64,000 bases of DNA. Origin: Winogradskyella costae. Its GTDB lineage: Bacteria; Bacteroidota; Bacteroidia; Flavobacteriales; Flavobacteriaceae. Where the stretch lies: assembly GCF_013403865.1 (NCBI RefSeq), contig NZ_JABFDK010000006.1, positions 62,001 through 126,000 on the forward strand. The letters are read 5' to 3'. A program made the translations under genes and the position numbers. The notes under the pieces were generated by a model. That model ran no database searches, was not told where the DNA came from, and saw nothing but the letters and a program-made list of their open reading frames with translations. Positions 1-11,082 of this stretch are shown piece by piece (positions within the stretch are counted from its first letter, which is position 1; each line of letters starts with the position of its first letter).

Positions 1-1655
1 CCATTTAAAACATGATCTATAATAATTTTCGCGCTTTCTTTACTCGATAATTCATCATGAGGATTAATACCTGTACTCTGGTTTTCTGTAAAATACGTTG
101 GGTTATTCATCTTACCAATATCATGATACAAGGCTCCTACTCTAACTAACATAGCATTTGCACCTATCTCGTTTGCTGATGCTTCTGCTAAGTTGGCAAC
201 GTTTAAAGAATGATGAAATGTTCCGGGTGCCCTGTTAGATAGTTCTTTTAGGAGTTTGGTATTTGTATCGGATAGCTCTAATAAAGACACATCAGAGACT
301 AATCCAAATATTTTTTCATATATATATATCAAAGGTTGGACAAATAGTGTTGCTAAACCAGATAGGATAAACATTCCGAAAATCTCAAACTTTAAACCTG
401 TTAGTTGCCCTTCGTGAATTACAAAAAAAGCGAAGTATGCTATGATATATATAAACGTTATTTGTCCTACAGATATAAAAAGATTAGCCCGTTTGTATAA
501 TTCTGAAACGGTTAATATAGTAACCATACCTGCAATAATTTGAAGAAACATATACTCATAACTATTGGGCACAACAAAACCCAAAAGCAATACTGTTAGT
601 ACGTGCGTAAACAAACCCAATCGCGCATCGAAAAAAGCCTTTAAAACCAATGGTAGAATACACAGAGGTACGACATAAATATATTGCGAGTTAAAATTAA
701 TTACTAACGTACTTAAAAATATCATTAACGCGATATTGAAAAATATAAATGTAACTTTAGTATTGTTTAAAAAAACCTCTTTTCTGTACTTGCTAAGAAA
801 CAACAGTAACATTAGAAGCGCTAAAGCTACTAACAATGTATAAGCGATAAGAACCCAATTGTAATTGGTTGAATTCCATACTTGAGATTCATATTCAGAT
901 TTAAGCGAACTTAATATATCATATTGCGCTTCTTCAATCACCTGTCCTTTTGAAATAATAAGCTGATCTTTCTCTACACGACCTCTTGTCAGGGATATTC
1001 TAGACAACTCCTCTTCTAAGGCTTTTTCGGTTAACGTTTTATTTAATTTAGTATTAGGTTTTATCACATCGAAAAAAACAGATATCATACGTTTTTTAAC
1101 ATCGATAGCTGTTGAATTACCCATATCAGACTCCACTCGAGTACGTAAATCACTCAACTCAAATAAGCTACCATATTGAATTTCTTTTTCAACTTTATTG
1201 GCTGTTGCAAGTTTTACGGGTCTATCATCTGCATAACTGTAATCTAAATCTAATACTCCAACAGTGTAAAGATTATTTATTATGGTTCTTCCTTTTTTAT
1301 ACAAGCCTGAATTTTCACTAATAAAATTACTAGAGTCTTTAAACACCTGATTAAATCTTGCTAAATAATCAGAAAGTACCTCGTCTTTAACCTCTCTATT
1401 TATTTCAAAATAAACAAGACTTCTGTCTTTAATTTCATTTTTCTCGGCATCAATTTCTGCTTTTGACTTTTTAATAGCAAAATTAAATGGGGCGTATAAA
1501 TTTTCAGATTGCCAAGGCTTCCCTTTTTCAAATGAATATCTAAACTTTCCTGTTTTAGGAAACAGATATACTATAAACAATGTTGTTACAATGAACAACA
1601 AAATCTTATAGACTAAAGCGTGATTTTTATACCACTTATTGAAGAATACATTCAT
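1..1655 (-). CDS. 7TM-HD family HDIG phosphohydrolase (PgpH-like), partial
   Basis: The first 551 codons of a membrane protein whose C-terminus lies beyond base 1. The N-terminal region (about residues 15-35) holds one membrane segment, followed by a long extracytoplasmic region (about 40-265), then a hydrophobic block of several helices (about 270-465), then the start of an HD domain. The HD signature is visible: a His-His pair at residues 481-482 and YHDIGK with His511-Asp512. This order is that of the 7TMR-HD (PgpH) family, whose characterised members degrade cyclic di-AMP. The start ATG at 1655 is the only good one after the divergent intergenic region. The identification is firm from architecture; cyclic di-AMP activity is inferred from the family. 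Confidence 0.9.
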   Translation of the reverse strand, partial: MNVFFNKWYKNHALVYKILLFIVTTLFIVYLFPKTGKFRYSFEKGKPWQSENLYAPFNFAIKKSKAEIDAEKNEIKDRSLVYFEINREVKDEVLSDYLARFNQVFKDSSNFISENSGLYKKGRTIINNLYTVGVLDLDYSYADDRPVKLATANKVEKEIQYGSLFELSDLRTRVESDMGNSTAIDVKKRMISVFFDVIKPNTKLNKTLTEKALEEELSRISLTRGRVEKDQLIISKGQVIEEAQYDILSSLKSEYESQVWNSTNYNWVLIAYTLLVALALLMLLLFLSKYRKEVFLNNTKVTFIFFNIALMIFLSTLVINFNSQYIYVVPLCILPLVLKAFFDARLGLFTHVLTVLLLGFVVPNSYEYMFLQIIAGMVTILTVSELYKRANLFISVGQITFIYIIAYFAFFVIHEGQLTGLKFEIFGMFILSGLATLFVQPLIYIYEKIFGLVSDVSLLELSDTNTKLLKELSNRAPGTFHHSLNVANLAEASANEIGANAMLVRVGALYHDIGKMNNPTYFTENQSTGINPHDELSSKESAKIIIDHVLN

Positions 1656-1734
1656 ATACAATCAAATGTAATAAATATTAGAATTTTAGAAGGCTAATAT
1701 CATTAATACATTCTCAAATCTCTCAAAAAATGTT

Positions 1735-1742
1735 TAATTTCG
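1735..1742 (+). promoter_or_regulatory. Putative -7 element of the thiolase promoter
   Basis: TAATTTCG matches the flavobacterial -7 element TAnnTTTG at all but one fixed base. It lies 27 bases before the thiolase ATG. No clear TTG -33 element is seen at the expected distance, so this is a weak call. Confidence 0.35.
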
Positions 1743-1769
1743 CATCAATTAACATCAAATATAATAACA

Positions 1770-2948
1770 ATGAATAAGGACGTCGTTATCGTTTCAGCAG
1801 TAAGAACACCTATTGGAAGTTTTTTAGGTGGCCTATCTACAGTACCAGCACCACGATTAGGAGCTGCTGCCATTAAAGGAGCTTTAGATAAAATAAACTT
1901 GAAACCTGAAATGGTCGATGAAGTCATTATGGGTAATGTTGTTCAAGCTGGTACAGGGCAAGCTCCTGCGAGACAAGCAGCTATTTATGCTGGCCTACCA
2001 AATACGGTTCCTTGTACTACCATCAATAAAGTTTGTGCTTCTGGTATGAAAGCTGTAATGCAAGCTGCACAAGCCATACAATTAGGTGATGCTCATATTG
2101 TTGTCGCTGGAGGTATGGAAAACATGAGTTTAATTCCTCATTATTACCATGCGAGAAGTGCCACTAAATTCGGACCTGCCACATTAGAAGATGGCATGCA
2201 AAAAGATGGTTTGGTGGATGCGTATGACAATAACGCTATGGGAGTTTGCGCAGATGCCTGCGCTACGGAATATGAATTCTCTAGAGAAGATCAGGATGCT
2301 TATGCTGTTCAATCTTATAATCGCTCAAAAGCGGCTTGGGAGAATGGAAAATTTAATGATGAAGTGATTTCTATTGAAGTTCCACAGCGAAGAGGAGAAC
2401 CTGTTATAGTCGCTAAAGATGAAGAATACTCAAATGTAAGAATGGATAAAATTCCTGCATTACGCCCTGCATTTACAAAAGACGGAACGGTTACTGCTGC
2501 AAATGCATCTACGATTAACGATGGTGCTGCGGCATTAATTTTAATGAGTAGAGAAAAAGCAGAAGAATTAGGTTTAAAACCTATTGCTATTATAAAAGGG
2601 TATGCTGATGCTGCACAAGAACCAGAGTGGTTTACAACGTCTCCTGCAAAAGCATTGCCAAAGGCACTTGCAAAAGCAAATGTAGAATTGGATGCTATTG
2701 ATTTCTTTGAATTTAACGAAGCGTTTTCTATTGTTGGTTTAGCAAATATGAAAATCTTAGGATTAAATGATAAAAACGTAAATGTTAATGGTGGTGCTGT
2801 TTCTTTAGGTCATCCCTTAGGATGCTCTGGTGCTAGAATATTAGTTACGTTAATCAACGTATTACACCAAAACAATGCTAAATTAGGTGCAGCTGCTATT
2901 TGTAATGGTGGTGGTGGTGCATCTGCAATGGTAATAGAACGCGCTTAA
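1770..2948 (+). CDS. Acetyl-CoA C-acetyltransferase (thiolase)
   Basis: Biosynthetic or degradative thiolase of 392 residues, the usual length for the family. It condenses two acetyl-CoA to acetoacetyl-CoA or runs the reverse cleavage in the cytosol. All catalytic residues sit at the classical positions: nucleophile Cys89 in VCASGMKAV, His348 in GHPLG, and Cys378 in ICNGGGG; NEAF is also present. Starts at ATG 1770 after a divergent intergenic region shared with the 7TM-HD gene. An NlpC/P60 gene follows after 9 bases, so the two are probably co-transcribed. Direction of flux cannot be told from sequence; the HMG-CoA lyase at 37951-38814 makes a role in amino-acid or fatty-acid catabolism plausible. 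Confidence 0.95.
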   Translation: MNKDVVIVSAVRTPIGSFLGGLSTVPAPRLGAAAIKGALDKINLKPEMVDEVIMGNVVQAGTGQAPARQAAIYAGLPNTVPCTTINKVCASGMKAVMQAAQAIQLGDAHIVVAGGMENMSLIPHYYHARSATKFGPATLEDGMQKDGLVDAYDNNAMGVCADACATEYEFSREDQDAYAVQSYNRSKAAWENGKFNDEVISIEVPQRRGEPVIVAKDEEYSNVRMDKIPALRPAFTKDGTVTAANASTINDGAAALILMSREKAEELGLKPIAIIKGYADAAQEPEWFTTSPAKALPKALAKANVELDAIDFFEFNEAFSIVGLANMKILGLNDKNVNVNGGAVSLGHPLGCSGARILVTLINVLHQNNAKLGAAAICNGGGGASAMVIERA

Positions 2949-2957
2949 CTAAACCCT

Positions 2958-3707
2958 ATGCAATACGGCATTTGCAATCTTGGAATTGTACCAATACGAT
3001 TAGAACCTACCGATACCAGTGAAATGGTAACGCAGGCGTTATATGGTGATTACTTTAAAGTTCTAGAACAGCGTAAGCAATGGAGTCGTATTCGATTTGC
3101 CTTTGATAAATACGAAGGTTGGATAGATAATAAACAATATATAGAAATTGAAGAATCTACTTATATAGATTTAGATAAGTCTGATATTTATTTATCCAAA
3201 GATTTAATTGAGTTTGTTACAGATGCCTCTAATAATTTATACCCTATTCCTGTTGGATCTGATTTAAACGGTTTACTTTTATTTAATCACAATTTTGATG
3301 GAAGTGCGTTAACGTCAAAAAGCGCTAAAGAGAACATTATAAAATCCTCTTTTCTATTCTTAAATGCTCCTTACTTATGGGGTGGAAAAACGCCTTTTGG
3401 AATTGATTGTTCTGGTTTTACTCAAATGGTATATAAGCTCAATGGTTACAAACTTTTTAGAGATGCATCTGAACAAGCAACACAAGGTGAAGCTCTAAGT
3501 TTTATTGAAGAAAGTGAGCCAGGTGATTTAGCCTTTTTTGATAACGCAGAAGGTAACATTACGCATGTTGGTATTATAATGGAAGACAATTACATTATAC
3601 ATGCCCATGGCAAGGTTAGAATTGATCGTTTAGATCATAGTGGTATCTATAATATTGATAAAAAAACACATACCCATAAGCTAAGGGTTATTAAAAAAAT
3701 TGTATAA
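2958..3707 (+). CDS. NlpC/P60 family C40 peptidase with N-terminal SH3-like domain
   Basis: A 249-residue putative peptidoglycan hydrolase. Residues about 1-65 look like a bacterial SH3 domain; residues about 125-235 form the NlpC/P60 papain-like domain. The catalytic Cys is Cys151 in FGIDCSGF, the general base His203 in ITHVGI, and a third polar residue is among His215/His217 (IIHAHGK). The family cleaves D-Glu to diamino-acid linkages in muropeptides, as in gamma-D-glutamyl dipeptidyl peptidase VI. No signal peptide is visible, so it may act on recycled muropeptides in the cytosol or be exported another way. It follows the thiolase by 9 bases and ends at a strong bidirectional hairpin. Confidence 0.9.
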   Translation: MQYGICNLGIVPIRLEPTDTSEMVTQALYGDYFKVLEQRKQWSRIRFAFDKYEGWIDNKQYIEIEESTYIDLDKSDIYLSKDLIEFVTDASNNLYPIPVGSDLNGLLLFNHNFDGSALTSKSAKENIIKSSFLFLNAPYLWGGKTPFGIDCSGFTQMVYKLNGYKLFRDASEQATQGEALSFIEESEPGDLAFFDNAEGNITHVGIIMEDNYIIHAHGKVRIDRLDHSGIYNIDKKTHTHKLRVIKKIV

Positions 3708-3736
3708 AAAAAAGCGACTTTTCAGTCGCTTTTTTT
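3707..3736. terminator. Bidirectional intrinsic terminator
   Basis: Stem GCGACT / AGTCGC (3714-3719 and 3724-3729) with a four-base loop, flanked by an A run on the left and a T run on the right. It therefore works in both directions, between the convergent NlpC/P60 and TPR genes. Confidence 0.85.
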
Positions 3737-3753
3737 ATGTTTTACTGTAACTA

Positions 3754-5040
3754 TTAATTACCGTTTGCTGAAGCTTCAATTTCCTCAACTTTAGTTCGCA
3801 TCGCTTTAAATTTATCAGTTTCACCAAGTGCACTGTAAATGTTCATTAACGTTTTAGCCGCATCGAGATTAGTACCTTTCAATTCTAATGCTTTTTCTAA
3901 ATAAGGAATAGCCTGTTGATATACTTGAGTACGCTTTTCTTTTAATTCATCATACTTCTTGTTATCAGCTTTACTTGTTCCTAAGTTGTTCATTTCCTCA
4001 ACTATTTCAGCCTCTCCATTTAAAATTACTACTGCTAAATTATTGTAAGCATCAACATAGTTTGGATTAATAGCTAGAGCTTTTTCGTAATACTTTATAG
4101 CCGCCTCTGAATTACCGCCTTCTGCTGCTAACACACCTAAATTGTATTGTAATTCTGCGTTCGTAGGATCCTTTTCAGTAGCTTCTTCCATTAAAGATCT
4201 GAACTTCTCTTTATTTCCCATTTTGAGATAAACATTAGCTTCAGATAATAATAATCCAATATCTTCAGGATTTTCACTTCTAGCATCTGCCATAGCTCCT
4301 AGTGCTTTTTCATTGTCACCTTGAGAAACATATATTAAAGCAATATTCTTTACAATTTCAGCCGTTTTTGATGGACTTTTTTCATCTCTTGGATCCTTGT
4401 GTAATTTCGCTTTTATAGAAAAACTTCTTGCTGATTTATTAGCAAAGTTTTCTTCCTCACCTGTTTCAACGTTAGTAGCATAATAATTCATTTGCTCACC
4501 ACTATATCCTAAATTTTTAAGTTGAACGTAGTAATCTAAAGCTGTTTTATAATCTGGCTCCGTTACAGCAGAAGAAGCTGCATAATAAAGATACAAGGTA
4601 TCTTTAGGGGACATTCTATAAACTTTTTCAAAACCCTTAGCTGCAGCCTTGTACTGTTTATTCGTAAAGGCATTATTTGCTTTAGTTAAAAAAGTATTAA
4701 CCATCCCTGTAGTCATTTCATTAGCTTCTTGGGTGTATTTTAATTTTCCCATTTTAGACTCTAAATCTTTCAAGTTACCTAAACTTGTTATCGCTTCATC
4801 GATATTGTCATCAGTACCATTCCCATTTGCATACAATGCTTTGGCCTTTAACAAATAAAATTTAGCTTTAGACTTGTCATCCATGCTGCCTATTAAAGCT
4901 TCCGCTGAAGCAGTTGCTGATTTAGCATCAGCAAAGTTTGAATTTTTAAGTGCTTTCTCTATCGCCTTTATCTCATTTTTTTGTGCAAAAGACAATGACG
5001 TAATTGCTAAACCTAGCACTAATGTCAGTAATTTTTTCAT
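3754..5040 (-). CDS. Exported tetratricopeptide-repeat protein
   Basis: A 428-residue protein with a clear Sec signal peptide (MKKLLTLVLGLAITSLSFAQ), so it is exported to the periplasm or cell surface. The body is almost wholly alpha-helical TPR repeats; the clearest are near residues 275-335 (NAELQYNLGVLAAEGGN and NPNYVDAYNNLAVVILNGE). TPR proteins act as protein-binding scaffolds; the partner is unknown. It lies 30 bases downstream of gyrA on the same strand, so it may be co-transcribed with it. No enzymatic motif is seen. Confidence 0.85.
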   Translation of the reverse strand: MKKLLTLVLGLAITSLSFAQKNEIKAIEKALKNSNFADAKSATASAEALIGSMDDKSKAKFYLLKAKALYANGNGTDDNIDEAITSLGNLKDLESKMGKLKYTQEANEMTTGMVNTFLTKANNAFTNKQYKAAAKGFEKVYRMSPKDTLYLYYAASSAVTEPDYKTALDYYVQLKNLGYSGEQMNYYATNVETGEEENFANKSARSFSIKAKLHKDPRDEKSPSKTAEIVKNIALIYVSQGDNEKALGAMADARSENPEDIGLLLSEANVYLKMGNKEKFRSLMEEATEKDPTNAELQYNLGVLAAEGGNSEAAIKYYEKALAINPNYVDAYNNLAVVILNGEAEIVEEMNNLGTSKADNKKYDELKEKRTQVYQQAIPYLEKALELKGTNLDAAKTLMNIYSALGETDKFKAMRTKVEEIEASANGN

Positions 5041-5070
5041 CTTGTATTAAATCGTTTTGTTATTTATTAA

Positions 5071-7614
5071 TTATTCGCTTTCTGTGTCATTATTATCAAT
5101 AGCCGTGCCATCGTCAATAGCGTCTTCGTTATCCAAGACCTCAGCATCTACATCAATTAAGATATCTTCCTCTTCGTCTTTCATCACTTTAGCTACGGCA
5201 GCAATAGAATCATTTCCTTTTAGGTTAATCAGTTTTACACCTTGCGTTGCTCTACCCATTACTCGTAAATCAGCTACAGCCATTCTAATAGCAATTCCAG
5301 ATTTATTGATAATCATTAAATCATCTTCATCGGTTACGTTCTTTATAGAAACTAAATTACCTGTTTTTTCAGTAATAGAAATGGTTTTCACACCTTTCCC
5401 TCCTCTGTTAGTAATTCTATAATCCTCTAAACTAGAACGTTTTCCGTAACCATTTTCAGAAACAACAAGAATATTGCTTTCCATATCGTCTACAGCAATC
5501 ATACCTATTACTTCATCTGTCTTTTCATCTTGAAGACGAATACCACGAACTCCAGAAGCATTTCTACCCATTGGTCTTGTTTTCGCTTCTTCAAAACGAA
5601 TAGCTTTACCAGATTTTAAGGCTAACATCACTTGGCTCTCACCTGTAGTTAATTTTGCTTCTAATAAAACATCATCTTCCTTAATCGTTATCGCATTAAT
5701 ACCATTAGATCTTGGTCTAGAATATTGTTCTAAAGAAGTTTTCTTAACCTGACCTTGTTTAGTTGCCATAATGACATAGTGGCTATTAATATAGGCTTCA
5801 TCTTTTAAATCCTGAGTACAGATAAAAGCCATCACTTTATCATCTTGCTCAATATTTATTAAATTCTGAATTGCTCTACCTTTAGATGTTTTTGATCCTT
5901 CTGGAATTTCATAAACACGCATCCAGAAACATTTTCCTTTCTGTGTAAAGAATAACATATATTGGTGGTTTGTACCTACAAATAGATGCTCTAAGAAATC
6001 TTCATTACGAGTTGTTGATGCTTTTTGTCCAACCCCGCCTCTATGCTGAGTTTTATATTCTGTAAGCGATGTACGCTTAATATAACCTGCATGAGAAATC
6101 GTAATTACCACTTGTGCATCTGGTATCATGTCTTCGATACTCAAGTCGCCACCTGCATACTCTATAATAGAACGACGCTCATCACCATATTTATCTCTTA
6201 CAACTTCTAGCTCTCCTTTAATAATATCCATACGACGTTCTTTTCTGTCTAAGATATCTTTAAGGTCAATAATTGTTTTCATGATGTCATCATACTCAGA
6301 ACGTAATTTATCTTGTTCTAAGCCTGTTAACTGACGCAAACGCATTTCTACAATAGCTTTGGCTTGTATTTCAGATAATTTAAAGCGTTCAATTAAACTA
6401 TTACGCGCTTCTTCTGCATTAGATGATGCACGAATAATTTTAATGACTTCATCAATATTATCTGAAGCTATAATTAAACCTTCTAAGATATGTGCACGCT
6501 CTTCTGCTTTACGCAATTCATAAGTGGTACGTCTAACAACAACTTCATGTCTGTGCTCTACGAAATAATGAATTAATTCTTTTAAATTCAATAATTGCGG
6601 ACGCCCCTTAACTAGTGCTATATTATTGACACTAAAAGAGGTCTGTAATGCTGAATACTTATATAATTTATTCAGAACGATATTTGGAATTGCATCGCGC
6701 TTTAAAACATAAACGATACGCATACCATTTCTATCCGATTCATCACGGATAGAAGCAATACCCTCCATTTTCTTTTCATTAACTAAATCAGCAGTCTTTT
6801 TAATCATGTCTGCCTTGTTAACTTGGTAAGGAATCTCAGATACAATAATACATTCTCTACCTTGTACTTCTTCGATTATAGCTTTTCCTCGCATTACAAT
6901 ACGTCCGCGACCTGTATGGAAAGCTTCTTTAACACCATCATAACCATAAATTGTTCCACCTGTTGGAAAATCTGGTGCTTTAATGTGTTGCATTAACTCA
7001 TCAATTTCAATATCATTGTTTTCGATATAAGCTATAGTACCATCTACTACTTCAGTTAAGTTATGTGGTGGCATATTGGTAGCCATACCAACGGCAATAC
7101 CAGATGCACCATTTACTAAAAGTCCAGGGATACGTGTAGGAAGAACCGTTGGTTCTTCTAAAGTATCATCAAAGTTTAATTTATGATCTACAGTTTCTTT
7201 ATCGATATCTGCTAACATATCTTCAGATATCTTACGCATTCTAGCCTCTGTATAACGCATTGCTGCAGGACTATCACCATCAACAGAACCAAAGTTACCT
7301 TGCCCATCAACTAACATATAACGCAAACTCCATTCCTGAGCCATACGTACCATCGCATCATAAACCGAGGTATCTCCATGTGGGTGATACTTACCTAAAA
7401 CTTCACCAACTATTCTTGCTGATTTTTTATGTGCACTATTTGCTCTAATACCTAACTCATGCATGCCATAAAGCACACGTCTATGAACTGGTTTTAAACC
7501 ATCTCTTACATCTGGTAACGCACGTGACACAATGACCGACATTGAATAATCAATGTAAGCCGATTTCATTTCATCTTCAATGTTAATTGGAATGAGTTTT
7601 TCTCCTTCTGCCAT
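5071..7614 (-). CDS. gyrA: DNA gyrase subunit A
   Basis: The 847-residue A subunit of DNA gyrase, which breaks and rejoins DNA to introduce negative supercoils. The catalytic tyrosine is Tyr121 in [10 protein letters not shown]. The quinolone-resistance region reads [10 protein letters not shown]: Thr82 and Asp86 occupy the positions of E. coli Ser83 and Asp87. A GyrA-box-like motif, QHRGGVG (residues 523-529), in the C-terminal beta-pinwheel separates it from the topoisomerase IV A subunit. The C-terminus is a long acidic tail rich in Asp and Glu. Start ATG 7614 gives the standard [11 protein letters not shown]-terminus. Confidence 0.98.
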   Translation of the reverse strand: MAEGEKLIPINIEDEMKSAYIDYSMSVIVSRALPDVRDGLKPVHRRVLYGMHELGIRANSAHKKSARIVGEVLGKYHPHGDTSVYDAMVRMAQEWSLRYMLVDGQGNFGSVDGDSPAAMRYTEARMRKISEDMLADIDKETVDHKLNFDDTLEEPTVLPTRIPGLLVNGASGIAVGMATNMPPHNLTEVVDGTIAYIENNDIEIDELMQHIKAPDFPTGGTIYGYDGVKEAFHTGRGRIVMRGKAIIEEVQGRECIIVSEIPYQVNKADMIKKTADLVNEKKMEGIASIRDESDRNGMRIVYVLKRDAIPNIVLNKLYKYSALQTSFSVNNIALVKGRPQLLNLKELIHYFVEHRHEVVVRRTTYELRKAEERAHILEGLIIASDNIDEVIKIIRASSNAEEARNSLIERFKLSEIQAKAIVEMRLRQLTGLEQDKLRSEYDDIMKTIIDLKDILDRKERRMDIIKGELEVVRDKYGDERRSIIEYAGGDLSIEDMIPDAQVVITISHAGYIKRTSLTEYKTQHRGGVGQKASTTRNEDFLEHLFVGTNHQYMLFFTQKGKCFWMRVYEIPEGSKTSKGRAIQNLINIEQDDKVMAFICTQDLKDEAYINSHYVIMATKQGQVKKTSLEQYSRPRSNGINAITIKEDDVLLEAKLTTGESQVMLALKSGKAIRFEEAKTRPMGRNASGVRGIRLQDEKTDEVIGMIAVDDMESNILVVSENGYGKRSSLEDYRITNRGGKGVKTISITEKTGNLVSIKNVTDEDDLMIINKSGIAIRMAVADLRVMGRATQGVKLINLKGNDSIAAVAKVMKDEEEDILIDVDAEVLDNEDAIDDGTAIDNNDTESE

Positions 7615-8036
7615 ATATAAAATTAATTAGTTTTTTGTGAATTTCAATAACGTGCTAATATAACCAAAATACTACTGTTTATAGCCAAAATTAAACATGT
7701 TTTTGGGAATTTTTATTAACAATATGTGATATCTTTTTCGTTAATAAGTATCTCTTATTTTCCTTTGATTTAAAATGCTTTTTTACTCTCTTCGTTTCTA
7801 ACATTTGATAAACATCAAATAAGTATTAAAGCGACACCGATAATTCGTTACTATTGCACTCATATTTCATTAATAAACAGACTCTTAGAAAAACACTCTA
7901 AGATTATGATTATACATTCAAGTACAATTTAATTCAAGTTATTTAGGACTCATTTTAAAATTCATTTGGTTTAGGTATAGTTTTTGACCTATAGTCAATA
8001 TGTTTTTATTATTTTTAAAGCAGAAAGGAATTTAAT
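7615..8036. promoter_or_regulatory. Divergent gyrA / clpC control region
   Basis: 422 bases without a gene. It holds three short dyads: ATTTGAT-N4-ATCAAAT (7803-7820), CTTAGA-N7-TCTAAG (7884-7902) and TTGAC-N5-GTCAA (7984-7998). The last lies about 40 bases before the clpC start. No perfect TAnnTTTG element was found on either strand; TAGTTTTT near 7978 is the closest for clpC. No tRNA or small ORF is supported here. Confidence 0.4.
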
Positions 8037-10586
8037 ATGGATGATAATTTTTCCCCAAGAGTTAAAGATGTTATTGCCTACAGCAAAGAAGAGGCATTAC
8101 GTTTAGGTCATGACTTTATTGGAACCGAACATTTAATGCTAGGTCTTTTAAGAGATGGCAATGGTAAAGCGATAGATATTTTAAGCGCCTTAGATGTGGA
8201 TTTAAACCACCTAAGACGTAAAGTAGAGATATTGAGTCCGGCCAACCCTAATATCGTAACGACATCTAACGAAAAAAAGAACCTACACCTCACTAGGCAA
8301 GCAGAGCGCGCTTTAAAAACAACATTTTTAGAAGCTAAATTGTTTCAAAGTACCTCTATAAATACAGCACATTTACTATTGTGTATTTTAAGAAATGAAA
8401 ATGACCCTACAACAAAGCTTTTAAATAAGCTAAAAGTAGATTATGATAACGTTAAAGAAGAATTTAAATCTATGATAACTAGCGAAGATGATTATTTAGA
8501 CACTCCCAAAGCAGAATCGTTTTCTGATGATGACATGAATGAAGAGGAAGAAACAAAACAGAATCCATTTAGTGGACAATCTAATAAAACGAATAAAAAA
8601 TCTAAAACACCTGTTTTAGATAATTTTGGAAGAGACTTAACTGTACTTGCAGAAGAGGATAAATTAGATCCTGTTGTAGGTAGAGAGAAAGAAATACAAC
8701 GTGTATCTCAAATTTTAAGTCGAAGAAAGAAAAACAACCCTCTATTAATAGGTGAACCTGGCGTTGGTAAATCTGCCATAGCCGAAGGCCTAGCTTTACG
8801 AATTGTAAAGCGCAAAGTGTCTCGTACCCTATTTAATAAGCGCGTCGTAACTTTAGATTTGGCAAGTTTAGTTGCAGGCACAAAATATAGAGGTCAGTTT
8901 GAAGAACGTATGAAAGCCGTTATGAACGAGCTTGAAAAAAACGATGATATTATTCTATTTATAGATGAAATTCATACTATCGTTGGTGCTGGTGGAGCCA
9001 CTGGAAGTTTAGATGCTTCTAACATGTTTAAACCTGCTTTAGCAAGAGGAGAAATACAATGTATCGGTGCAACCACATTAGATGAATATAGACAATACAT
9101 TGAAAAAGATGGAGCTTTAGAACGTCGCTTTCAGAAAGTCATTGTTGAACCAACTTCTGTTGAGGAAACTATTGAAATTCTAAACAACATTAAAGGTAAG
9201 TACGAAGAACATCACAATGTTAATTATACGGATGAAGCCATTGAAGCTTGTGTAAAATTAACAAGCCGCTATATGACGGAGCGCTTTTTGCCAGATAAAG
9301 CCATTGATGCTTTAGATGAGGCTGGTTCTCGTGTTCATATCACCAATATTGATGTCCCAAAACAGATTCTTGAACTAGAAAAGAAACTTGAAGAAGTTAA
9401 GGAAACTAAGAATAGCGTCGTTAAAAAACAGAAATATGAAGAAGCTGCAAAACTTAGAGATGATGAAAAACGATTAGAAAAAGAATTAGCTACTGCTCAA
9501 GAAAAATGGGAAGAAGAAACTAAACAGCATCGCGAAATTGTTACAGAAGAGAATGTTGCTGATGTCGTTTCTATGATGACAGGTATTCCGGTAAATAAAA
9601 TTGCGCAAACTGAAATCAATAAACTCTCTAAATTACCTGAATTAATAAAAGGAAAGGTTATTGGTCAAGACCAAGCGGTTTCTAAAGTCGTTAAAGCCAT
9701 TCAGAGAAATAGAGCGGGATTAAAAGATCCAAATAAACCAATTGGTTCATTTATCTTTTTAGGGCAGACTGGTGTTGGTAAAACACAATTAGCAAAAGTG
9801 CTAGCGCGCGAGTTATTTGATAGTGACGATGCACTTGTTAGAATTGACATGAGTGAGTACATGGAGAAATTTGCTATTTCTCGTTTAGTTGGTGCACCTC
9901 CAGGATACGTAGGCTACGAAGAAGGTGGACAGTTAACAGAAAAAATAAGACGTAAGCCATATGCGGTAGTACTTTTAGATGAGATTGAAAAAGCACATCC
10001 AGACGTTTTCAATATGCTATTGCAAGTTTTAGATGACGGGTATCTAACAGATAGTTTAGGTCGTAAAATTGATTTTAGAAACACAATCATAATTATGACA
10101 TCTAATATTGGAGCCCGAAAATTAAAAGATTTTGGAAGTGGAGTTGGTTTCGGCACTGCAGCTGCAGTTGCTCAAGAATCAGACCATGCAAAAGCAGTCA
10201 TAGAAAATGCATTGAAGAAAGCATTTGCTCCTGAGTTTTTAAATAGAATTGATGACGTTATTGTATTTAACGCTTTAGAGAAAGAGGATATTGGTAAAAT
10301 TATTGATATCGAAATGGCTAAGCTTATAGATAGAATTAAAGATCTAGGTTATGAACTGGAACTTTCTGATAAGGCTAAAGGTTATATTGCAGAAAAAGGC
10401 TTTGATAAACAATATGGTGCAAGACCTCTTAATAGAGCTATTCAGAAATATGTTGAAGATGCACTTGCAGAAGAGATTATCAATTCTAAAATTCATGAAG
10501 GTGATATTATAACAATGGATTTAGATAGCAAAACCGATGAATTAAGTATTAGCATAAAATCACCTAGTAAAACGACTGAATCATAA
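8037..10586 (+). CDS. clpC: ATP-dependent Clp protease ATP-binding subunit ClpC
   Basis: An 849-residue Hsp100 unfoldase that feeds substrates to ClpP. Order of domains: two Clp N repeats (about 1-150), an acidic linker, first AAA+ domain with Walker A GEPGVGKS (239-246), a UVR motif around residues 464-484 ([19 protein letters not shown]), and second AAA+ domain with Walker A GQTGVGKT (576-583). The UVR motif and short middle domain separate ClpC from ClpB and ClpA. A VGF tripeptide in the loop GSGVGFG is the expected ClpP-docking site. It is monocistronic: a strong terminator follows directly. Confidence 0.95.
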   Translation: MDDNFSPRVKDVIAYSKEEALRLGHDFIGTEHLMLGLLRDGNGKAIDILSALDVDLNHLRRKVEILSPANPNIVTTSNEKKNLHLTRQAERALKTTFLEAKLFQSTSINTAHLLLCILRNENDPTTKLLNKLKVDYDNVKEEFKSMITSEDDYLDTPKAESFSDDDMNEEEETKQNPFSGQSNKTNKKSKTPVLDNFGRDLTVLAEEDKLDPVVGREKEIQRVSQILSRRKKNNPLLIGEPGVGKSAIAEGLALRIVKRKVSRTLFNKRVVTLDLASLVAGTKYRGQFEERMKAVMNELEKNDDIILFIDEIHTIVGAGGATGSLDASNMFKPALARGEIQCIGATTLDEYRQYIEKDGALERRFQKVIVEPTSVEETIEILNNIKGKYEEHHNVNYTDEAIEACVKLTSRYMTERFLPDKAIDALDEAGSRVHITNIDVPKQILELEKKLEEVKETKNSVVKKQKYEEAAKLRDDEKRLEKELATAQEKWEEETKQHREIVTEENVADVVSMMTGIPVNKIAQTEINKLSKLPELIKGKVIGQDQAVSKVVKAIQRNRAGLKDPNKPIGSFIFLGQTGVGKTQLAKVLARELFDSDDALVRIDMSEYMEKFAISRLVGAPPGYVGYEEGGQLTEKIRRKPYAVVLLDEIEKAHPDVFNMLLQVLDDGYLTDSLGRKIDFRNTIIIMTSNIGARKLKDFGSGVGFGTAAAVAQESDHAKAVIENALKKAFAPEFLNRIDDVIVFNALEKEDIGKIIDIEMAKLIDRIKDLGYELELSDKAKGYIAEKGFDKQYGARPLNRAIQKYVEDALAEEIINSKIHEGDIITMDLDSKTDELSISIKSPSKTTES

Positions 10587-10606
10587 ATTTAGTCACAAAT
10601 TATATT

Positions 10607-10640
10607 CTAAACTCCTTCTTTGTGAAGGAGTTTTTTTTTA
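10607..10640 (+). terminator. Intrinsic terminator after clpC
   Basis: A perfect 10-bp stem, AAACTCCTTC / GAAGGAGTTT (10609-10618 and 10624-10633), with a five-base loop and a run of T. Confidence 0.9.
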
Positions 10641-10672
10641 TCTTATCAGAAGTTGTTTTCTGTTAAAAAAAT

Positions 10673-11044
10673 ATGATCAAAAAACTATCTTTTAACTTTG
10701 GAGAGTTATCTATTTACGATAATTACGTATTGGCCGTGATGAAAGAAGGCGTAACGATCTCACCCAATTATAATGATGTTTTAGTTGATATCAGTGAAAC
10801 ATATTTCCGGAACAAAAATTTCATTTATATTACACACAGAATCCATTCTTATTCTGTGGATCCACAGATTTATTATAAGACTGAAAAAATCGAAAATTTA
10901 ATAGGCTTTGCAGTAGTATCTCATAATTATCAGGCAAAGTTAAATGCCCAAATAGAAAAAATGTTTTTCAAAAAGCCACTCATGATTTTCTCAGACATAG
11001 AAGAGGCTATAACTTGGGCGTTAAAGGTCACTAAAACAAATTAA
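10673..11044 (+). CDS. Small SpoIIAA/STAS-like protein of unknown function
   Basis: 123 residues, no signal peptide and no membrane segment. The pattern of short strands and helices, with a C-terminal amphipathic helix (FSDIEEAITWAL), resembles the SpoIIAA-like/STAS proteins common in Flavobacteriaceae. No phosphorylatable serine motif can be assigned with confidence. It stands alone between the clpC terminator and the convergent hutH gene. The family call is tentative and the function unknown. Confidence 0.65.
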   Translation: MIKKLSFNFGELSIYDNYVLAVMKEGVTISPNYNDVLVDISETYFRNKNFIYITHRIHSYSVDPQIYYKTEKIENLIGFAVVSHNYQAKLNAQIEKMFFKKPLMIFSDIEEAITWALKVTKTN

Positions 11045-11082
11045 TAACACCTCTTAGTTATATCTCTTACTCACATTTTAAT

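Noticed and set aside
1112..1321. 69-codon plus-strand ORF
   Set aside because: Antisense to the 7TM-HD gene, low-complexity composition, no family resemblance.
5057..5422. 121-codon plus-strand ORF
   Set aside because: Shadow of the gyrA acidic tail on the opposite strand (Ser/Ile-rich complement of Asp/Glu codons).
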